In this document: in pieces, positions 16,838 through 26,120 of the stretch
How positions within the stretch are numbered: the first letter of the stretch is position 1
Layout of the letters: each line of letters starts with the position of its first letter
Source: Psychrobacillus faecigallinarum
GTDB taxonomy: Bacteria; Bacillota; Bacilli; Bacillales_A; Planococcaceae
DNA: 64,000 nucleotides
Direction: 5' to 3'
NCBI RefSeq assembly: GCF_014836595.1
Contig: NZ_JACSQO010000012.1
Location: forward strand, 49,832 to 113,831
The notes under the pieces: model-generated
What the model was told of the DNA's origin: nothing
What the model saw: the letters and a program-made list of their open reading frames with translations, nothing else
Databases searched by the model: none
Translations under genes and position numbers: made by a program

Positions 16838-17173
16838 ATGAGAACTTTCGAGGAGTTGCACACAATTGAAGCTGTGGACAGTTTCATTTCCAGCAATCCA
16901 TTATCCTTTATTTATATTTCGCATACAGACTGTAGTGTTTGTCATGCCCTTTTACCACAAGTCGGGAAACTAATGGAAAATTTTCCGGAAATACAGCTTG
17001 CACATATCAATTCCGCAGAAGTGGAAGAGATTGCAGAACGGTTCATTGTTTTTTCAGTCCCTGCGCTGCTTCTATTTATAGATGGGAAAGAATATTTACG
17101 GGAAGCGCGTATTGTCCATATGAGTCAATTCGAAGAGAGATTACAGAAGATTTATGAAGGTTATACAAATTAA
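16838..17173 (+). CDS. Thioredoxin-family protein
   Basis: This 111-residue thioredoxin-fold protein has an active site of Cys32-Ser-Val-Cys35 (DCSVC) in place of CGPC and a cis-proline in FSVPALLLF. The length is that of a stand-alone cytosolic thioredoxin-like protein, close to the YdbP/YtpP type of Bacillus. AAGGTGGAG precedes the ATG at 16838. A GTG 33 bases upstream lacks a ribosome site. The gene is 160 bases after the acyl ligase and probably has its own promoter there. Confidence 0.83.
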   Translation: MRTFEELHTIEAVDSFISSNPLSFIYISHTDCSVCHALLPQVGKLMENFPEIQLAHINSAEVEEIAERFIVFSVPALLLFIDGKEYLREARIVHMSQFEERLQKIYEGYTN

Positions 17174-17213
17174 AGGCTATTCTCGCATTCTGGGGGGATA
17201 GCCCTTATTTTTA
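17172..17213 (+). terminator. Terminator of the thioredoxin gene
   Basis: GGCTAT / ATAGCC stem with a G-rich loop followed by CTTATTTTT. Confidence 0.6.
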
Positions 17214-17337
17214 ATTCCTGATAAAGTGGATTCTATTTTGTTGTAGGTTTTGGCTAGTAAGTTTTTAAAAGAACTTCAAATAATTTGCAGAGGAATAAAC
17301 CAACTGTTGAGAGCTATTTACCTAAGGATTGCTCTTG

Positions 17338-17514
17338 TTTACTACAATGTCTTCACTTTTTACGACAATCGTGCCGTATTTTACTACAATCCCAGCGGTT
17401 TTTACGACAATCCAGTTCCACTAGAAGTTTCCACTCACCTTTTACGACAATTCCTTCATTTTTTACGACAATCATGCCGTATTTTACTACAATCCAGAAG
17501 TTTTTTACTACAAT
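17338..17514. repeat. 21-base-period intergenic array B (8 copies)
   Basis: On the plus strand TTTACTACAAT or TTTACGACAAT starts at 17338, 17359, 17380 and 17401. After a 40-base step it resumes at 17441, 17462, 17483 and 17504. All other steps are exactly 21 bases. The array lies between the thioredoxin terminator and the terminator of the convergent yndM-like gene. Apparent ORFs across it are frame-broken by the 40-base step and lack ribosome sites. Confidence 0.9.
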
Positions 17515-17549
17515 CCTGTTTCACTAGAAGTCTTTTCTTACTTTATGTT

Positions 17550-17586
17550 AAAAAAATCCCTTTCGAATTTCTGAAAGGGATTTTTT
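17550..17586 (-). terminator. Terminator of the YndM-family gene
   Basis: Perfect AAAAAATCCCTTTC / GAAAGGGATTTTTT stem; both sides carry A/T runs so it may act in both directions. Confidence 0.85.
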
Positions 17587-17590
17587 AAGG

Positions 17591-18007
17591 TTATTTTTTA
17601 TAATCTGCTTCTAAATCAGCGGTTGTTCGAGTGTTTTTAGAAACTACATTTCCATCCAAGTATTTATGGAAGAACCATTCGCCTGCACCGATAATAACCG
17701 CAGCGATAAATGAACCAAGTGCAATAGATCCGTTGGCATCTACTAGAGCAACTTGCATATACCAAATAGTTAGAAAGGCAATGATAATATCTCCGCCTGT
17801 CGCTATCATATTACGGACATTCTGACTGGAGCGATTTGCCGCAAGACGGAATAATAGAAAGTCTCCTAAAATGTAAGCTAATACAGTTAATACTAAGCTA
17901 GTCCAAATAGAATCCATAAATGGAACATCAAAAATGAGCGTCAAAACCACAATAAGGACTACTGCAATCATGACAAATTTAATAAGAAGTGCTTTTAAGT
18001 GATTCAT
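17591..18007 (-). CDS. YndM-family (DUF2512) membrane protein
   Basis: This 138-residue protein has four membrane segments (about residues 8-27, 33-53, 70-86 and 95-112) and a short charged C-terminus. Features such as MNHLKALLIKF, LGDFLLFRLAANRSSQN and GGDIIIAFLTIWYM match the DUF2512/YndM family of Bacillales, whose function is not established. AGGAGGACATACT precedes the ATG. It is transcribed alone. Confidence 0.78.
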   Translation of the reverse strand: MNHLKALLIKFVMIAVVLIVVLTLIFDVPFMDSIWTSLVLTVLAYILGDFLLFRLAANRSSQNVRNMIATGGDIIIAFLTIWYMQVALVDANGSIALGSFIAAVIIGAGEWFFHKYLDGNVVSKNTRTTADLEADYKK

Positions 18008-18128
18008 AGTATGTCCTCCTTTACTTTTGTTGTATTTTTCATGTACCCTATTTCTCTCTAGTTAAATCCTGTTTTTTATGGGCTAAGCGTACTTCCATTA
18101 CCTAAATAGAACTTTGCACTTACATATA

Positions 18129-18160
18129 AAAAGCCTCCTTCTATATAGAAGGAGGCCAAA
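18129..18160 (-). terminator. Terminator of the first MFS gene
   Basis: Perfect GCCTCCTTCTAT / ATAGAAGGAGGC hairpin followed by TTTTTATATG on the minus strand. Confidence 0.85.
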
Positions 18161-18170
18161 ATTATATACT

Positions 18171-19667
18171 TTATTTTGTTGTTTCTACTTGATTTTCTTC
18201 TTCTAGCTTACGAAGTGCAGCAGGGCTTACATCTACTCGTTTTAAGAAGAAGGCTAATACTAATGCGATTATGTTCATAACCAATGCTACTAGGAAAGAA
18301 TATTGAATACCTGCTAGTAGGGCTTGTTGACCTAATAATCCCATAGATTGCTCAGTGAGAGTAGCAGGGTCTACTTTAGACATTAGACTTTCTCCTTCTT
18401 TTGTAGTCACATAATTCATGATCGATACTAGAACTGCAGTACCTATAGAACCAGCAACCTGTTGAGCAGTGTTATTAACAGCTGTACCATGCGGGTTTAA
18501 GCGTGTTGGTAACTGATTCAAACCATTGGTCATGATAGGCATCATAACCATAGACATCCCAAGCATTCGAGTTGTATAAATAGAAATAATATATAAGTAT
18601 GAAGAATCTATTTGTAACGTGGACAATTCATACGTCGAAATTGCTGTAATAACTAATCCGATTATCGCTAAAAGACGTGGTCCAAACCTATCAAATAATT
18701 TCCCTGTAATCGGAGACATGATTCCCATAATAATTGCTCCAGGTAGCATCATTAAACCTGAGTCAAGAGGTGAAATGCCACGTACATTTTGTACATACGC
18801 CGGTGTTAAAATCATACCTGAGAACATTGCTACCGAGTTAACAACAGCAATTATAGACGCTAAAGTAAACATCGGATATTTATATACACGCAAATCTAAT
18901 AGTGGTTCGTCTAGCTTCAGCTGACGTACAACAAAAATTACTAAAGATACAGCTCCGACTATTAAGGTTGTTAATACAATTGGGTCATCCCAACCTGCTG
19001 AGCTTGCTGTGCTGACACCATATAATAAACCACCAAAACCAAATGTTGAAAGAATGACAGATGCAAAGTCAATGGTTGCAGTTTTATCCGTCTGCATTAC
19101 ATTTCCTAACTTCCATACAGCTAAGCCTAAACTAATGACTGCTAACGGCAGAATCATGATAAAAAGAACACGCCAGTCATAGTACTCTACTATAAACCCT
19201 GATAATGTAGGGCCAATCGCTGGTGCTGTAATCATAACTAATCCAAAAATCCCCATTGCAGCTCCACGTTTTTCACGTGGGAAGGCAACTAGCATAACAT
19301 TCATCAATAATGGTCCCATTACGGACGAACCTGCAGCTTGAACCATACGACCAGTTAATAGCAGGCCAAAATTTGGTGCCAATGCTGCCATAGCAGTACC
19401 TAATGTGAATATCGCCATTGATGTAATAAACAACGTTCTATTTGAAAACCTTCTTATTAAAAATGCGGATGCTGGTATTAATACTCCACTCACTAGCATG
19501 TAACCCGTTGCTAACCATTGTACCGTGGAATAATCGACATCTAAATCCACCATAATGGAAGGCAACGCTACGTTTAAAAGCGAGTTATTTAAAAACGACA
19601 CAAATGCTCCGACAAACAGTACGGCAAGCATTAAGTACGTAGATTTTCTATTTTCAATATTACTCAT
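18171..19667 (-). CDS. MFS drug exporter, DHA2 family (LmrB-like)
   Basis: This 498-residue proton-coupled exporter of the 14-span DHA2 group has NNSLLNVALPSIM in the first helix, the loop motif FLIRRFSNRTLF, motif C as GLVMITAPAIGPTLSGFI and the end NTAQQVAGSIGTAV, all typical of EmrB/QacA/LmrB proteins. It probably exports hydrophobic drugs. The divergent tetR gene at 19833 is its likely repressor. A paralogue with the same motifs lies at 29935-31347. Confidence 0.87.
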   Translation of the reverse strand: MSNIENRKSTYLMLAVLFVGAFVSFLNNSLLNVALPSIMVDLDVDYSTVQWLATGYMLVSGVLIPASAFLIRRFSNRTLFITSMAIFTLGTAMAALAPNFGLLLTGRMVQAAGSSVMGPLLMNVMLVAFPREKRGAAMGIFGLVMITAPAIGPTLSGFIVEYYDWRVLFIMILPLAVISLGLAVWKLGNVMQTDKTATIDFASVILSTFGFGGLLYGVSTASSAGWDDPIVLTTLIVGAVSLVIFVVRQLKLDEPLLDLRVYKYPMFTLASIIAVVNSVAMFSGMILTPAYVQNVRGISPLDSGLMMLPGAIIMGIMSPITGKLFDRFGPRLLAIIGLVITAISTYELSTLQIDSSYLYIISIYTTRMLGMSMVMMPIMTNGLNQLPTRLNPHGTAVNNTAQQVAGSIGTAVLVSIMNYVTTKEGESLMSKVDPATLTEQSMGLLGQQALLAGIQYSFLVALVMNIIALVLAFFLKRVDVSPAALRKLEEENQVETTK

Positions 19668-19775
19668 CTTTCGTCTTCCCCTATTCTATTTTTCTCTTTT
19701 TATTTCATTACTCGAATTATATTAAACCATTAGTCCATTTATTTCAATATATTTATACTCAAGGTTTAAAAACAT

Positions 19776-19818
19776 TGAACTTTATGTTCACAAAATATAT
19801 ACTAAAGCCATCAGTATA
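19776..19818. promoter_or_regulatory. Candidate TetR operators in the divergent MFS/TetR gap
   Basis: Two dyads lie close together: TGAAC-N5-GTTCA at 19776-19790 and TATACT-N9-AGTATA at 19798-19818. The second is just before the tetR ribosome site. Either could bind the TetR protein and control both genes. Confidence 0.45.
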
Positions 19819-19832
19819 GTAGTGGAGGACTT

Positions 19833-20705
19833 ATGAATAAACGTAAAAGACATGTCGCAGATGTAGCCTTAATGCTTTTTGTGGAAAAAGGCATCCAACA
19901 AACATCTATACAAGATATTATAGATCGAGCAAATATTTCAAAAGGAACTTTTTATAATTACTTTACTTCTAAAAATGATTGTATAGCAGAAATACTTGAA
20001 GGATTACGTTATGATGCTAGCCAGCTTCGTATGCAAAGTCAGGTCGGGAAAAACGAAAAAGACCAACAAGTTTTAACCGAGCAGATTTATAGTATCATTC
20101 AGTTAAATGAAGAGCGGAACCTTCATGCACTCTTCGATGCCATTCTTAGTTCTAACGAAAAAGATTTAAAAAAATTGGTTTTACAGCATCGCATATTTGA
20201 ATTAGAATGGTTAGCCATAAGATTTAAAGCTGTATTTGGAGAAGAAATTTCAGAACACGCCTTTGAATGCGCTATATTATTCCATGGTATGCTACAGCAC
20301 ATTATGTTTACGATACGCATAACTAACGCACCATTCTCACTCCATCGGATTGTAGAGGTTTTACTTGAATACATTGGCCTTATCATTCCCCATATGATTC
20401 AACATAATACTTCTTTAATCGATCAATCTACTTTCCATTTGATGCGAATGAATATAGATAGAAAACCGCTAGAAATAAACGAACTATTGGAGATGGCCAA
20501 GCATCTTAAAGCAACAGGGAACTTCACAATGGAACAAGAGGATCTCTATGAGGCCATTATTTTTGAGCTTAAACAGGAGCGTATACGTAAAAGCGTGCTT
20601 CAGTCACTGCTTAATCCTTTCTTAGTAACCTTTAATGGAACATCTATTAAGGGTCAAACTCAGACATTCATCAATGCCGTTTGGTTTTATTTAAAACTGA
20701 AATAA
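19833..20705 (+). CDS. TetR/AcrR-family transcriptional regulator
   Basis: This 290-residue regulator has an N-terminal helix-turn-helix (QTSIQDIIDRANISKGTFYNYF, about residues 24-47) and a long ligand-binding half. At 290 residues it is longer than typical TetR proteins; the extra 80 or so C-terminal residues after the usual domain are helical and of unknown use. It is divergent from the LmrB-like exporter and probably represses it until a drug binds. GGAGG precedes the ATG. Confidence 0.85.
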   Translation: MNKRKRHVADVALMLFVEKGIQQTSIQDIIDRANISKGTFYNYFTSKNDCIAEILEGLRYDASQLRMQSQVGKNEKDQQVLTEQIYSIIQLNEERNLHALFDAILSSNEKDLKKLVLQHRIFELEWLAIRFKAVFGEEISEHAFECAILFHGMLQHIMFTIRITNAPFSLHRIVEVLLEYIGLIIPHMIQHNTSLIDQSTFHLMRMNIDRKPLEINELLEMAKHLKATGNFTMEQEDLYEAIIFELKQERIRKSVLQSLLNPFLVTFNGTSIKGQTQTFINAVWFYLKLK

Positions 20706-20711
20706 TAAAGT

Positions 20712-20746
20712 AAACTCACCAAGAGAAAATCTTGGTGAGTTTTTGC
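20712..20746 (+). terminator. Terminator of the divergent tetR gene
   Basis: AACTCACCAAGA / TCTTGGTGAGTT stem followed by TTTTGC. Confidence 0.85.
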
Positions 20747-20777
20747 ACTGTCTTTTGATACAGTCTCGATTTCTACA

Positions 20778-20815
20778 AAACAGAAGAGCCTTCTATCAAA
20801 TAGAGGGCTCTTCTT
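20778..20815 (-). terminator. Probable terminator of the second YcdB-SLH gene
   Basis: AGAAGAGCC...CTAT / ATAG...GGGCTCTTCT hairpin about 65 bases after the stop of the minus-strand gene, flanked by A and T runs. Confidence 0.6.
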
Positions 20816-20882
20816 TAAACTTCTTTCCATTTGTACAACGTTTCTTTTCGTTATACAGCGTTCTTGACCGCTTTTTGAAAAT

Positions 20883-23099
20883 TTAATAACCAAATCTATA
20901 GTCTCTGCCTTTTTTAGACATTTCATGTCCTAAACGGATAGTAGAAACTGCTAGGTCTGCATAGGTTACTTGCTTAGTAGGGTTGAATTCATTTTTCTCT
21001 GCCTTTACTAATCCCAAAGAGTCTGCCAACACAACATAGCCTGCGTTCTCGGCTTTAATCTTTTTACTATCTGTATAATCATTTTTGAATATTTTAGATT
21101 GTTTTGCAGCTTCCTCTAAGCCTAGAGCACGGATGTACCATACTGATAGCTCCTCTTTAGTAATCGGACTATCCACATCAAAGGTAGACTTGTCTGCTGT
21201 GAGTACTCCTAGCTCTACCGCTCTTTCTATTGCCTGATAAGATGTATGCTTAGAATCTACATTAGTAAAGGTTTGTTTGACGTTTTCTGAATCTCCTCCA
21301 GGAAAACCAGAATACATATACGTCAAGGAATTCATCATTATTTTGATGGCTTCCCCCTTCGATACAGTTGCATCTCCATTAAAGGTTTTTGCATCCTTAA
21401 CCGTTAATACTTTTGCTTGTATTAAATAATTTAATTCATCTGCTGCGGTTTTATGAGAGACTTCTGGCAACACTTCTCTATTATATTGATTGAACCATTT
21501 ACCTGTGTTTGCCTCTAATACTTGATAATCTTCTTCATTAAACTGTGGAGAATATATTAAGTTATAATGATTATTTTCTTTCTTCTGATATTCTTTCATG
21601 TAACTCGTTTTTAATGAAACAGACTTCTTGAAAATCTCTTCTGCTTCTTTTTCAGAAATCACTTTGTCCTTTGATGGCCACTCGTCAATCTGTGGTCTAT
21701 TAATACTTATACCGCCTAAAGTGCCATCGTTTTCTAAATGCACATTTATTTGATCTCCTGAAACAAGTACTCCGTCTACAATTCGAGGGAATGAAAAGTA
21801 ATAGAGACCCCTAGGATCTTCATAAAATGAATCGGTCGGAAGTGCATATTGGTGAAGATTAGAAGGTAAATATTCCTTAGCATATTGCACTGCCTTAGCT
21901 AGTGCTTCTTCATAGGAAATAGCTTTGTCATCTTTTTTCTCTTCTAAATATTCAGTTATTTCACGTTTCATACTATGAAACTGAACTAGCTCTCCTGTTT
22001 TCTTATCAAATTCTATATTAGATCCAGAACCGCTACCGTTTGAGTAGTTATACATATATTGAACACTGATTACATCTTGTCCATTGTAATTCTTCGTCTC
22101 TTCTACAGATTGAATAGATAGCTTTACCTTACTTGAATCTACCTTTAGTAGATTCTCTGCCGTTTTTTTGGCTTCTTCCTTCGTGATACCATTTTGCTTT
22201 GCAGGCAATGCCTTTTCTACAATCATTTCATATCCCTTTTTAGCAGGGTTCTCGGCTAAAAATTCATAGCTATTAAACCATTCACCAGTTGTTGCATTTA
22301 AACTAAGCACATCTGGCGTATAAACTAATTTTACATCATATTTATTAATTTCATCCGATGCAGTAATTTGATATTGTAGTTTAGCTGTTACATTATCTTT
22401 TATTTTTGCTAGTGCTTCTTTTGAATCATTCAATTTTTTCACATCTTCAAACGTTGAAGATTTACTTGTATTAAAACGATTAAATTCTACAATCTCTCCG
22501 CTACCTAAAATAGTTACGTTTACATTCTGATCTTGAATAGCAATTCCATCCTGGACTCGATTAAATGAAAAAGAATAACGAATAGGTCTAGTTAGAAGTT
22601 GAGGAGAATAATAAAAATCATTCATCCCTTCTGTTAGCTGGTAGCTTCCGTCCTTGATATACTTTTGTACAAAGTCATTGGCAATTTTTTTAGCTTCATC
22701 CTTGGATACCTTTGCAGGAAATAAAGCATCAGCGGTAGTCACCGGCTCATAGTGAAAAGATTCTATCTCAAAATTGTCTCCAGAAAACCCAATACTACCG
22801 TAGATTTCCTTACCTTTTACTTGCTTATTAAAAGACATATCATATCTTGTTTTGTTTTCATACGGATTTTCATAGGAATGCATATAAAATTCACTAGCCT
22901 TTACAGAGTCAAATATCCCTGGAAAACTCGCTTTAAATTTCTTTAGCAGGTCCTCCTTAGATACCGTTACATCCACTGCTGCAACCTGAGTCATCACATT
23001 ATATGGTTGTGCCCCTCCTGTACCAGCAGCACTTACAGCAGATGAAAACATTCCAATCGATAAAGCCGAAGCCGTTAATATAATACCTATCTTCTTCAA
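20883..23099 (-). CDS. YcdB/YcdC repeat protein with S-layer-homology domains (paralogue)
   Basis: This 738-residue exported protein has the layout of the gene at 4073-6307: signal peptide ending VSAAG, YcdB/YcdC modules (ALFPAKVSKDEAKKIANDFV and PAKQNGITKEEAKK occur in both), and SLH modules over the last 170 residues (VKDAKTFNGDATVSKGEA, SPITKEELSVWYIRALGLE). The start is TTG after GGGGGA, as in the paralogue. The two proteins align along their whole length, so they arose by duplication, but they are 15 kb apart and in different neighbourhoods. It should be wall-anchored; the function is unknown. Confidence 0.78.
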   Translation of the reverse strand: MKKIGIILTASALSIGMFSSAVSAAGTGGAQPYNVMTQVAAVDVTVSKEDLLKKFKASFPGIFDSVKASEFYMHSYENPYENKTRYDMSFNKQVKGKEIYGSIGFSGDNFEIESFHYEPVTTADALFPAKVSKDEAKKIANDFVQKYIKDGSYQLTEGMNDFYYSPQLLTRPIRYSFSFNRVQDGIAIQDQNVNVTILGSGEIVEFNRFNTSKSSTFEDVKKLNDSKEALAKIKDNVTAKLQYQITASDEINKYDVKLVYTPDVLSLNATTGEWFNSYEFLAENPAKKGYEMIVEKALPAKQNGITKEEAKKTAENLLKVDSSKVKLSIQSVEETKNYNGQDVISVQYMYNYSNGSGSGSNIEFDKKTGELVQFHSMKREITEYLEEKKDDKAISYEEALAKAVQYAKEYLPSNLHQYALPTDSFYEDPRGLYYFSFPRIVDGVLVSGDQINVHLENDGTLGGISINRPQIDEWPSKDKVISEKEAEEIFKKSVSLKTSYMKEYQKKENNHYNLIYSPQFNEEDYQVLEANTGKWFNQYNREVLPEVSHKTAADELNYLIQAKVLTVKDAKTFNGDATVSKGEAIKIMMNSLTYMYSGFPGGDSENVKQTFTNVDSKHTSYQAIERAVELGVLTADKSTFDVDSPITKEELSVWYIRALGLEEAAKQSKIFKNDYTDSKKIKAENAGYVVLADSLGLVKAEKNEFNPTKQVTYADLAVSTIRLGHEMSKKGRDYRFGY

Positions 23100-23283
23100 A
23101 AATAGTCCCCCTTTTACGGTAATAATTATATTGTAAAGTAAATTTTGGAAATTAGAAACTAAAATTTACCTAATTTTAAAATTATTTAATAAATTTTTAA
23201 GAGTTAGATATTATTTGATTATTTTTATTAGCCGTTCTGATTCTGTCTCATCTAAATACTGTGATTTCAAAAATTCTTTAAAC

Positions 23284-23316
23284 GAAAAAAACGCCACTCA
23301 CTCGGAGGGGCGTTTT
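23284..23316 (-). terminator. Terminator of the LprI-like gene
   Basis: AAAACGCC / GGCGTTTT stem followed by TTTCG on the minus strand, directly after the stop codon. Confidence 0.75.
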
Positions 23317-23319
23317 CAC

Positions 23320-23823
23320 TTATTTCATATAATTATTTACTAATTCATAGCATCTTTCTTTAGTAAGATCAGCTAAAGCACTCGAATACAGGAACGGCTC
23401 AAGTGTTCCACCCTCTGCTTCCTTGGATTTTTCTTCTGCGATTTTATCACGCTGCTTAATCCAATCGCGTTGTTCTATTTTTAAATCCTCCATTTCACTT
23501 TCAGACAGTTGCTCTTTAAGTACACCATAAATTTCATTTAGAGCTTCGTCCCACCTTTTGAATGTTTCTGATTTAGCTTGATTCATATCCGTTTGTGTTC
23601 CAGACTCATATACCTTGTCGAATTCCTTTAAACTAACTTCAATCTCATTTAATTTATTTAAATAAGTTTCTTTTGTTCCTGAAGGGTCACTAGCTGTTTC
23701 TTCAGTATCCTCAGACACTTCTTGAGCTGGTGCAACGTTAGTTTCATTTATATCCTTTTCCGAACTAGAACTGCATCCTACGATCCAAACAAATGGTAGC
23801 AGTAACATTAGTATTTTCTTCAA
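23320..23823 (-). CDS. LprI-like (DUF1311) lipoprotein
   Basis: This 167-residue lipoprotein has a lipobox ending WIVGCSSSS (Cys17), an acidic low-complexity linker, then a helical domain with KRWDEALNEIYGVLKEQLSE and LKIEQRDWIKQRD. That is the DUF1311 pattern found in LprI-type proteins. Some LprI proteins inhibit lysozyme; whether this one does is not known. The start is TTG after AGGAGG. Confidence 0.78.
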   Translation of the reverse strand: MKKILMLLLPFVWIVGCSSSSEKDINETNVAPAQEVSEDTEETASDPSGTKETYLNKLNEIEVSLKEFDKVYESGTQTDMNQAKSETFKRWDEALNEIYGVLKEQLSESEMEDLKIEQRDWIKQRDKIAEEKSKEAEGGTLEPFLYSSALADLTKERCYELVNNYMK

Positions 23824-23938
23824 TTATATCCCTCCTTCTTCCACTTCTACCCATTAGACGTAACGATAAGCAGGAAAGTTTTATTTTTTCTGTTTTTTAT
23901 AAAAAATCATTCAAATCTCCTAATGCAGATGCAGGAAC

Positions 23939-24637
23939 CTACTTTTCATAATAATAGATCTTAGTAAATTCATAGGCCTTGCCTTTATCCTCACACCATT
24001 GCACAAAGCCGACTGTACCTTCACTTGAAAACGAAATCCAATCACTCATCAAATTACTATAATAAGATACAAGTTGGTAAATATTTATTTTGTATTCTTC
24101 CTTTTCTACTTTCTTGCTTAGCTGTTCTATTTTTTTCAGTAGTAATCTATCTTCTTGTATATCACCTAAGTATAGGTCCTCTGAAATATGGTGAAAAGAA
24201 TACCAAAGAGAATCTATATAAATATCTATTAGCTTTAGTATTACTAATTGTTCCTTATCGCCACCTAATTTTAAGGCTTTATCTAAATAGGTTGTCCGCT
24301 TATCGATATTCAGAAATAGACCATACCATCTGTACATTCTTGGGTCTTCAGGATTTAAATCCATCCATTTCTCCATTAAAGGTTTCAATAATCTCTCTTC
24401 TAATGGGTGAATAAGTACCTGATGTACATCTTCTGATACTTCAATTACTTCAAAAATCCAGCATGCAAATTGTTGTTGTTTTTTTATATCCCATTCTAAT
24501 GCTTGCTGAAGAAAAAGATTTAATGACTTTAACGATTGTTTACGTAGACCTTTTTCCTTGTATAGGCAAAACTCTATAAACAACGGATAATCATTTAAAT
24601 TTTCACTGTTAATAATATTGGTTAAAGCCCTTTCCAT
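23939..24637 (-). CDS. Hypothetical cytosolic protein
   Basis: The 232-residue product is soluble, alpha-helical and rich in Leu, Lys and Glu, with repeats of helix pairs (RKQSLKSLNLFLQQAL, WMDLNPEDPRMYRWYG, YLDKALKLGGDKEQL) that recall TPR-like solenoids. I do not recognise a named family. AAGGTG precedes the ATG. It lies about 36 bases downstream of the alpha/beta-hydrolase gene and could be co-transcribed. Confidence 0.6.
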   Translation of the reverse strand: MERALTNIINSENLNDYPLFIEFCLYKEKGLRKQSLKSLNLFLQQALEWDIKKQQQFACWIFEVIEVSEDVHQVLIHPLEERLLKPLMEKWMDLNPEDPRMYRWYGLFLNIDKRTTYLDKALKLGGDKEQLVILKLIDIYIDSLWYSFHHISEDLYLGDIQEDRLLLKKIEQLSKKVEKEEYKINIYQLVSYYSNLMSDWISFSSEGTVGFVQWCEDKGKAYEFTKIYYYEK

Positions 24638-24673
24638 TTGTTCACCTTCCTTAAAACTTAGTTTAAAATATAT

Positions 24674-25705
24674 TTATTGTGTAAAAGTGGTGGACATCCA
24701 CTCATAAAATTTTTCCTTTTCCTCGAATTGTGGATAATGAGCTGATTTCTCAAAGGTAATAAATTCTTTCTGTTCTGCATTTAAAGTATCCAAGTATTTT
24801 TTGGCTGTACTATAAGTAGTATGATAATCGTGCTTTCCCATTACAAAATAAACTGGTAATTCAAGCTTTGTAACTATATTAGGTAACGGCTTTTTTAACA
24901 AATCAGGTAACATCATTTTCTGTGAGTAGGAAATTCCATAGTTATAACGAATCACGTCCAATAAATTATATTCCTTGCTAAGAAAATTATTTAAGCTATT
25001 ACCGTCTGGATTTTCGATAAGTCTAGAAGTCCCACCATATTTCATTACATAATTTCTTGGAGTAACTGTGTCACCATTTTTAATATCTTCATCTAACCCC
25101 TGTAAATATGTAACATCCTCCATATTCCCTTCCTTTTCAGCTTGATCAATACAGAAGGCTAAGCTCTCTAGCTCACTTTCAATAGTATCACTCATTTGCC
25201 CTATACCAATATATGCCTCATATTTTTCAGGTGATTGATATGCAGCTTGGGTAGCAATATAGGTACCTGCCGAATGACCAATTAATATGATCTTTTCTTT
25301 ATTAAGTCTCTTCGAAATATAATCGGACATAGCTAACAGATCCTCTACTAGTAAATCTGTTGAAAGATTAGAATAGTCCTCTGTAAAATGATATGATTTT
25401 CCACTTGCTCTTTGATCATATTGAACAACTGTAAAATCTTGTTCTAGCAAGTCTTGGTATTGAGAAGCGTACGGTATTTCTGAACTTCCTGGTCCCCCAT
25501 GCACAAAAAGGATAACAGGGTTATCGGTATTATTGCCACGAATCAATACTTCATGGTTACTTCCATTAACCTCCAATTGCTCTAAAACACTAATACTGTT
25601 TTCCCCTTCAATAGACGCTGTCCATGTCGGAGAAAAAAGGGCTCCTATTAGGACTACTACAATTGATACTAAAATACATATGATTAATTTCTTTGTCTTT
25701 TTCAC
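24674..25705 (-). CDS. Membrane-anchored alpha/beta hydrolase (prolyl aminopeptidase-like)
   Basis: This 343-residue protein has an N-terminal membrane segment (LIICILVSIVVVLIGALF) followed by an alpha/beta-hydrolase domain. The oxyanion motif is HGGPGSSE, the nucleophile elbow is GHSAGT, and the acid and histidine are probably in MGKHDYHT and KSAHYPQ. HGGPG with DQRASGKS points to the proline iminopeptidase (S33) group, though the substrate may be another amide or ester. The start is GTG after AGGGGAATG. Confidence 0.82.
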   Translation of the reverse strand: MKKTKKLIICILVSIVVVLIGALFSPTWTASIEGENSISVLEQLEVNGSNHEVLIRGNNTDNPVILFVHGGPGSSEIPYASQYQDLLEQDFTVVQYDQRASGKSYHFTEDYSNLSTDLLVEDLLAMSDYISKRLNKEKIILIGHSAGTYIATQAAYQSPEKYEAYIGIGQMSDTIESELESLAFCIDQAEKEGNMEDVTYLQGLDEDIKNGDTVTPRNYVMKYGGTSRLIENPDGNSLNNFLSKEYNLLDVIRYNYGISYSQKMMLPDLLKKPLPNIVTKLELPVYFVMGKHDYHTTYSTAKKYLDTLNAEQKEFITFEKSAHYPQFEEKEKFYEWMSTTFTQ

Positions 25706-26120
25706 GCGACCATTCCCCTATTCTTGTACTCTTTTATTCTCTTTCTAATTGCCCTATCTTTCCTTTTTTGTTAGATCTCATAATAAGTATAACAATTTAG
25801 TAAAATTTTCTAGTACATCTCCGGAACGAAATTATAGTACATCTTAGGGATGAGATTTTTCTTATCTAAAATAAATAGTGTACGATTGCGAAAAATTGAT
25901 TCACTCATTACTCTCCCTTCATGAATTTGGTGTTAACACATCCAAGGATGACCTTCTCCCCTTTAAAACAAAAGTCCTTATTACACAAAATCCCTATACA
26001 ACCTTTCACCTGTTTTCTTAAAATTCAAACAAAATATTAAGCTTTTATTTTCTTATCTCGTAAGGTTTGATTACAATAAATAAAAACCGACGGATTTAGC
26101 TCTAAAGCGGGAGGATTAAT
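25706..26120. other. Intergenic region without a recognised gene
   Basis: This 415-base gap separates two divergent genes. It contains a two-unit direct repeat, TAGTACATCT at 25811 and 25835 (24 bases apart), and a small palindrome GTGTTAACAC at 25930-25939. No ORF with a ribosome site and no clear terminator were seen. Confidence 0.5.

Noticed and set aside
17250..17588. A 112-codon plus-strand ORF through array B
   Set aside because: Reads through repeats and a terminator with no ribosome site; composition is repeat-driven.
25811..25844. Another phased repeat array (TAGTACATCT twice)
   Set aside because: Only two copies, 24 bases apart, with no match to the 21-base arrays; noted only as a feature of that gap.
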